Assembly (NCBI GenBank): GCA_016183805.1
Contig: JACPDX010000029.1
Coordinates: 22,799-86,798 of the forward strand
Direction of reading: 5' to 3'
DNA length: 64,000 nt
From: Bacteroidota bacterium
GTDB lineage: Bacteria > Bacteroidota > Bacteroidia > Flavobacteriales_E > Vicingaceae
Below the pieces are notes generated by a model, which saw only the letters and a program-made list of their open reading frames with translations, was not told the origin of the DNA and did not search any database. Positions 59,770 to 64,000 of this stretch are shown piece after piece. Every line of letters starts with the position of its first letter. Position 1 is the first letter of the stretch. A program made the translations under genes and the position numbers.

Positions 59770-60534
59770 TTATTTTTTTAAAGTCCTAATATAATTAATA
59801 ACTAACCACCTATCTTCTTCAGAAGGTAATTTTTTCTTAAATCCTGGCATGTCATCACGTCCGTCGATAAGTTTATAAAATAATTCTCCATCAGTTTGTT
59901 TTTGAAATTTAGCCGAAGAAAAATTACCTAAATCTCCATTTAATTCAGAAGCTTTAGAACCATCTCCGAGTCCACTTTTACCATGGCAAGAACTACAATG
60001 TTTTGTATATAATTCTTTGCCAATTTTTAAATTTTCTTTATCGGTTGCATCTGTAGGGTTTTTCATGGTTTTGTAATTAGCCGGAACTACCCAGGTTGAA
60101 ACATCAGCAACAACAGGAGTTTCTGCTATAGGTTTGGGCTCCGGTTTAGGCACAGGCTTGGGTGCAGGTTCATTAACTATTACTTCTTCTTTTGGGGTTG
60201 GCGTAGGTTCATCCTTAATTATTGGTGCTGGAGTTTCTACAATAGTTTTAATTTCTTTTGTTTCGGTTATTTTTGGCAACGTTGTTTTTGGTGATGTGTT
60301 TACTACTGGCTTAACGTCGTTATTTTTTATAGGTACTTCATTTTTAATGGGCAAAGTATTTTCTACTGTTATTTCAGTATTGTTTTCAGTTTCCGAATTC
60401 ACTATCTCTGGTTCAATACTATTTTTAGTTTCATTAGTTACTACTAGTTCTTGTTCAGTTTCAGTATTATTTTTACAATGCTGAAAAAACAAAGCAAAAA
60501 GTACTAATCCTACCGTTAATGTTAAATTTTTCAT
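59770..60534 (-). CDS. Membrane-tethered cytochrome c with long linker
   Basis: 254 residues from the ATG at 60534; the longer ORF to 60627 runs through a terminator and is rejected. N-terminal signal with a Cys (FFQHCKN, about 19) that may be lipidated although the lipobox is not canonical. Residues 22-150 are a low-complexity Thr/Pro/Glu/Lys linker (PKPVPKPEPKP, TPTPKEE). The C-terminal 100 residues are a class I cytochrome c: haem site CSSCH, KSGLGDGS and axial Met in DDMPGF. It is about 75% identical by eye to the adjacent cytochrome (60639-61043) and appears to be its duplicate with an added tether. Confidence 0.88.
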   Translation of the reverse strand: MKNLTLTVGLVLFALFFQHCKNNTETEQELVVTNETKNSIEPEIVNSETENNTEITVENTLPIKNEVPIKNNDVKPVVNTSPKTTLPKITETKEIKTIVETPAPIIKDEPTPTPKEEVIVNEPAPKPVPKPEPKPIAETPVVADVSTWVVPANYKTMKNPTDATDKENLKIGKELYTKHCSSCHGKSGLGDGSKASELNGDLGNFSSAKFQKQTDGELFYKLIDGRDDMPGFKKKLPSEEDRWLVINYIRTLKK

Positions 60535-60586
60535 CTTTTTAGAGGTTAAGTTCTTTAATAATTTAAAATCTTCAACGTGTATAAAT

Positions 60587-60622
60587 AAAAAAGCCGTCCG
60601 TCGGTTGACGGACGGCTTTTTT
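60587..60622. terminator. Strong bidirectional hairpin between cytochrome genes
   Basis: AAAAAAGCCGTCCGTC (60587-60602) and GACGGACGGCTTTTTT (60607-60622) form a perfect 16-bp stem with a GGTT loop. It lies between two same-strand cytochrome genes, 16 bp after the first stop, so it may limit expression of the tethered cytochrome. Confidence 0.85.
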
Positions 60623-60638
60623 ACCATGTAATCTGTTA

Positions 60639-61043
60639 TTATTTTTTAAGCGTTCTTACGAAGTTAACAATTAACCACCTGTCTTCTTCTGAAGCAATTT
60701 TTTTAACAAATGCCGGCATATCATCACGACCATCTATCATTTTGTAAAAAATTTCTCCGTCAGTTTGTTTTTGGAATTCGGCAGATGAAAAATCACCTAA
60801 ATCGCCTTTTAATTCCGGTGCTTTTGAACCATCACCTAAACCTTTTTTACCATGACAAGAAGCACAATGTTTTGCATACAACGTTTTTCCAACAGTTATG
60901 TTTTCTGCATTTTTTGCATCAGTAGGATTTTTCATTGTTTTGTATTTTGCCGGAACTTCCCACGTTGCTTTAACAGCAGAGGTAAAAGTTATAACAGACA
61001 CTGTTGCAATCCCTAACAACATTATTTTTTTTAAATTTTTCAT
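60639..61043 (-). CDS. Periplasmic cytochrome c (class I)
   Basis: 134 residues. Signal peptide about 1-24 (ending TSAVKA). One haem c site CASCH (about 54-58), KKGLGDGS, axial Met in DDMPAF (about 106), and the C-terminal helix DRWLIVNFVRTLKK. Small monohaem electron carrier. It overlaps the stop of the upstream membrane-anchored protein gene by 4 bp (ATGA type), so it belongs to the FeS-NrfD operon and most likely carries electrons to or from it. Confidence 0.92.
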   Translation of the reverse strand: MKNLKKIMLLGIATVSVITFTSAVKATWEVPAKYKTMKNPTDAKNAENITVGKTLYAKHCASCHGKKGLGDGSKAPELKGDLGDFSSAEFQKQTDGEIFYKMIDGRDDMPAFVKKIASEEDRWLIVNFVRTLKK

Positions 61044-61933
61044 GACTTTTTCGTTTTATTTGATTTATAAATTTTGAATAAATTAAGCGTTAAAAATACT
61101 AAGATACCCCATATACTTACTAATATTATATTTGGAAAAATCCATAAAAACAAAGGTGTTTTGTTTGGAGGTGACAACATGGTTCGTTGATCAAAAGTTG
61201 ACTCGTCTTCAATTTTTTCACCTTTGTCTGAAGTTACATTTGCAATTATTGTGCCGTATTCATCACTTTCAACCAAGGCAATTCTAAACGTTAACTTACC
61301 ATCAATTCCGGTTAATCCTTCATCAATAGGAACTGAAATATACCCCTCTTCATCTGTTTCATAACTATCCTCTTCACCTATTTTTAGGTTTCCAAACAAT
61401 CGTTGTAATCCAACTTCAAGTGATTGAGCCGCAAGTGGTTGATTATCTGGCAAAAATAAACGGGCTTTGATGTAAAATACGCTATCAACTTCTTCTATAG
61501 TTGCTTCAATACCAGCATCAAGAGCTTCAATACTTTCTTCAGAATCTTCAAACAATTTACTGTTTTCTAGTCTAACAATAAAACTAACAGATGGTGTAGT
61601 AATTTTATAAGGAATTGCAAATTTGACTTTCCCTTCATCGTTGGTAATAGCCTCTCCTATTTTTTCTTCTTGTGCCTCAGCAGATTCATCTTCAGTAATT
61701 GTAACTTTATAGACGTCAAATTTTTGCTTAGCACAAGGGTTAAAACCATTTTCATCTTTAAATTTAGCGGAGATGTTTATCAAAGAATGTTGATTCATTA
61801 TTTTTTGATATTGAATCGAAAGATTGATGTCTTTTTTTTCTTCCTGACAGTATGCTTTATTACTAATAAAAACAATAGTTAATGCTAATAATGTAGCTAC
61901 TAATTTGAATTGATAATTGATTAAATTTTTCAT
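61040..61933 (-). CDS. Periplasmic Ig-like protein with C-terminal membrane anchor
   Basis: 297 residues. Signal peptide about 1-29 (ending AYCQ). Two beta-sandwich domains: 33-145 (LSIQYQKIMNQHSLINISAKFKDENG in two parts, VTITEDESAEAQEEKIGEAITNDEGKVKFAIP in parts) and 150-255 (FYIKARLFLPDNQPLAAQSLEVGLQRL, EGYISVPIDEGLTGIDGKL). A membrane helix lies at about 267-287 (LWIFPNIILVSIWGILVFLTL), with a short basic tail. No haem or FeS motif. Between nrfD-like and cytochrome genes with 4-bp overlaps on both sides, so it is a likely subunit or assembly partner of that complex. Family not recognised. Confidence 0.75.
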   Translation of the reverse strand: MKNLINYQFKLVATLLALTIVFISNKAYCQEEKKDINLSIQYQKIMNQHSLINISAKFKDENGFNPCAKQKFDVYKVTITEDESAEAQEEKIGEAITNDEGKVKFAIPYKITTPSVSFIVRLENSKLFEDSEESIEALDAGIEATIEEVDSVFYIKARLFLPDNQPLAAQSLEVGLQRLFGNLKIGEEDSYETDEEGYISVPIDEGLTGIDGKLTFRIALVESDEYGTIIANVTSDKGEKIEDESTFDQRTMLSPPNKTPLFLWIFPNIILVSIWGILVFLTLNLFKIYKSNKTKKS

Positions 61934-63243
61934 AATGTTTCGTTTTTATCATGTTCTAAAGCACCCATTTCTTCTGCAGTTTCATGTATAGGAACAACAG
62001 GTAAATAGATAAATAAAATAGTCATTATTAATAAGGCAGAAGCCAATGTTCCAAATGTAATCATCCATTCAAGCATTGAAGGAAAATAATCATGCCAAGC
62101 TTCGGGAACACCTTGTATTGGAAGAAAAGGGTGAAGTAATGTTGGCGTTACAATTAAATATCGTTTCCACCAAGCACCAACTACTACAAAAAGACCTATT
62201 ATAAATAAAGGGAGTGGTTTCCTTCCTTTTTTGAAAACTAAGATACAAACAGGTAGAACTAAACCGCCAATAATCACAGCCCAAAACATTGGAGCAAAAT
62301 GACCTAAAAACAAGCCATACAAATGATCAGCCTCTTCTTCTGTAGTTTTGTATGCCGGAACTAAATATTCGTTAATATTAAAGTATAAATAAATTAAACA
62401 GAGTAATGCCAATAATTTACCCATGTTATTAAAATGTTTATCTGTGATGTAGTTTTCAAGTTTATAAATTTTTCTTAAAATATACATAAATACTACAACA
62501 ACTCCTGCTCCGGCAACAAATGCTCCGGCAATAAAATATGGACCAAAATTAGCACTATCCCAACCGGGACGGTAAGTTGTTGCAAAAAGCCATGCAGTTA
62601 CGGTGTGTATTCCAAAAGCAACAGGAATAATCATTACCGAAAGAATATTAATTGATTTATTATAAATTTTAAGTTGTGTTGAATTTCCACTCCAGTTTAA
62701 AGATAGTCTTCCATACCACCTGCTTAATCTTGGTTTATCCTTAAAATGTTCTTTAAGAATTGCAAAGTCCGGTAATAATGGAAAATACAACAACAAACAA
62801 CTAATAAAAAGATAAGTAGAAATTACCAATACATCCCAAATAATAGGCGATTGTAATCTGCCATGAATAAAAATGTTGTAAATTCTATCAGGGCACCCCA
62901 TATCAATAATAATGGTTAGTCCTGCCATAATAATTGCTGCCACGGCAATTACTTCTGATATTCGAGTAATAGGTGTGCTCCATTTAGCTCCAGATAATCT
63001 TAATATGGCTGTAACCAGCGACCCAACTAAACTTATTGCAACAAAGAAAACAAAGTTTGAGATATAAACACCCCACAATGCGTAATCTCGCATATTAGTA
63101 ACAGATAACCCCCTTGTTAATTGTTGATAATAGGCATACATTGCCATTATTATAATAACAAGCAAGAAAGCTATCCATAACTTACCGTAGATACCTAATC
63201 TTTTAGGTGCTAGGTCTTGAATTATTTTTTTATATTCACTCAT
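61930..63243 (-). CDS. NrfD/PsrC-like membrane quinone-oxidoreductase subunit
   Basis: 437 residues with about ten membrane helices (first LWIAFLLVIIIMAMYAYYQQ at 22-41, then YISNFVFFVAISLVGSLVTAIL). The pattern of NrfD/PsrC/ActC families is clear: WGVYISNFVFFVAIS, AVAAIIMAGLTIIIDMGCPDRIYN, WDVLVISTYLF, HTVTAWLFATTYRPGWDSANFGPYFIAGAFVAGAG in parts, and a loop with NINEYLVPAYKTT. Such subunits take electrons from or give them to quinones and may be proton-conducting. Immediately downstream of a four-cluster FeS protein (5-bp gap) and overlaps the next gene by 4 bp. Confidence 0.9.
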   Translation of the reverse strand: MSEYKKIIQDLAPKRLGIYGKLWIAFLLVIIIMAMYAYYQQLTRGLSVTNMRDYALWGVYISNFVFFVAISLVGSLVTAILRLSGAKWSTPITRISEVIAVAAIIMAGLTIIIDMGCPDRIYNIFIHGRLQSPIIWDVLVISTYLFISCLLLYFPLLPDFAILKEHFKDKPRLSRWYGRLSLNWSGNSTQLKIYNKSINILSVMIIPVAFGIHTVTAWLFATTYRPGWDSANFGPYFIAGAFVAGAGVVVVFMYILRKIYKLENYITDKHFNNMGKLLALLCLIYLYFNINEYLVPAYKTTEEEADHLYGLFLGHFAPMFWAVIIGGLVLPVCILVFKKGRKPLPLFIIGLFVVVGAWWKRYLIVTPTLLHPFLPIQGVPEAWHDYFPSMLEWMITFGTLASALLIMTILFIYLPVVPIHETAEEMGALEHDKNETL

Positions 63244-63248
63244 CGTTA

Positions 63249-64000
63249 TTAATTTTTATGAACAGATTTAAATTCAGAATAGTTTTCTAGTCCTTTTTCA
63301 AACTCAACTAATCTTTCAACCGGTGGTAGGTAATAAACACTTGGTTCTGTTCCAAGACTTTCCATTAATCTATGCCCGGCTCTATCTCTTAAGAGTTTAC
63401 TTAATTTAAAGGTTTCTCCACTACCATTTGTAACTGCATCTTCATACATATCGCCAAAAGCAAAAACATCATTAGGACATGCTTTAACACAGAATGGTAA
63501 TTCTCCTTTTACAATTTGGTGAGGGCAGAAATCGCATTTATCTACTGTACCTTTAACACTTGGTTTTCCACAATAATCAGGAGTGTATTCTTCTTCAATG
63601 TGTTCATGCGTTTCTTCCAATTGTGATTGTATAGGCTCATTCCAATTAAATACTCGAATGGAGTAAGGGCAAGCTGCCATACAAAAACGACAACCAATAC
63701 AACGTTCATTATCAATGAGTACAATACCATCTCTGCGTTTAAAAGTAGCATCAACAGGGCAAACTTTTACGCATGGTGGATGATTACAATGTTGGCATTG
63801 GGTAGGCATAAAATAAGGTGCCGCTTTTTCAGATTCCTGCATTTTATATACTTTTAACCAAGCATTTTCACCTGTAATGTAATGCCCTTTATTACAAGCA
63901 TTCTGACATTTAAGTGCATTTTTACATTTTGCCAAATCAACTACCATTACAAACTTTTTATCAATAAATCCTTCTCTAGGGTTATAATCTTTAGGTTTAA
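63249..64000 (-). CDS. Four-cluster iron-sulphur electron-transfer subunit, N-terminus cut by window edge
   Basis: At least 250 codons; the frame remains open from the Met at 63947 to 64000 (KPKDYNPREGFIDKKF before MVVDLAKC), so the Met is internal and the protein is partial. Four ferredoxin-like clusters: CKNALKCQNAC (first, variant spacing), CQHCNHPPCVKVCP, CIGCRFCMAACP and CDFCP...CVKACP. This is the PsrB/NrfC-like subunit that hands electrons between a catalytic subunit and NrfD. The catalytic gene (molybdopterin or multihaem) must lie outside the window. Whole set resembles a complex iron-sulphur molybdoenzyme or alternative complex III type module; which one cannot be decided here. Confidence 0.9.
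   Translation of the reverse strand, partial: KPKDYNPREGFIDKKFVMVVDLAKCKNALKCQNACNKGHYITGENAWLKVYKMQESEKAAPYFMPTQCQHCNHPPCVKVCPVDATFKRRDGIVLIDNERCIGCRFCMAACPYSIRVFNWNEPIQSQLEETHEHIEEEYTPDYCGKPSVKGTVDKCDFCPHQIVKGELPFCVKACPNDVFAFGDMYEDAVTNGSGETFKLSKLLRDRAGHRLMESLGTEPSVYYLPPVERLVEFEKGLENYSEFKSVHKN

Noticed and set aside
60535..60627. 31-residue extension of the tethered cytochrome
   Set aside because: It is translated from the 16-bp terminator hairpin and precedes the signal peptide.

Overview
The window is AT-rich, single-chromosome-like DNA from a member of the Bacteroidota, most likely a Flavobacteriales-type marine or freshwater bacterium. The evidence is the set of type IX secretion (T9SS) type A and type B sorting domains, DUF4271/DUF4197 proteins, a MetY-MetX-Hom set under a SAM riboswitch, the TAnnTTTG -7 promoter element in front of many genes, and the lack of Shine-Dalgarno sequences. 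I cannot place it to genus. No rRNA, tRNA, CRISPR array, phage or transposase gene was seen.

Layout. 1-5303 (minus): end of a surface-polysaccharide locus (flippase, Wzc-like tyrosine kinase), an OmpA-like protein and a DUF4197 protein. 5889-12528 (plus): T9SS protein with a haem motif, rnpA-yidD, a palindromic element carrying a GxxExxY gene, an S41 protease, an O-antigen ligase and an amidohydrolase. 12488-17184 (minus): ispD, a four-helix-bundle gene, queA, lpxB, surE. 17307-24502: stress protein, TfoX-like gene, cysQ, a two-gene aldehyde dehydrogenase set with deoC, and cysC. 24723-31854: dusB with an in-frame stop, hemD, DUF4271, pheS, PPIase, CvpA, YceI. 31923-40060: two secreted amidohydrolases, hflX, rbfA, an ABC permease. 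40130-47448 (minus): T9SS LVIVD protein, RES-like gene, cysH, and the methionine operon metY-osmC-metX-hom. 48244-56222 (plus): two large T9SS surface proteins (the second frameshifted) and a DinB-like gene. 56309-64000 (minus): glyS, a small cluster of unknown secreted proteins, and a respiratory module of a four-cluster iron-sulphur protein, NrfD-like membrane subunit, membrane-anchored protein and two cytochromes c.

Genes that work together: cysC, cysQ and cysH (sulphate assimilation) feed sulphide to MetY, and the methionine operon has a leader holding a SAM riboswitch followed by a 42-codon ORF ending in a run of Met and Cys codons, which is the most interesting regulatory structure here. 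deoC makes acetaldehyde and lies beside a catalytic ALDH and a Cys-less ALDH-like partner, resembling ALDH16 split over two genes. Several palindromic repeat families (cacatag, cgcagat, ccgcagag, cccctc types) are scattered between genes, and some have become part of coding sequences (3' end of hom, a loop of cysQ, a small lipoprotein signal peptide). Many housekeeping genes seem to be transcribed leaderless.
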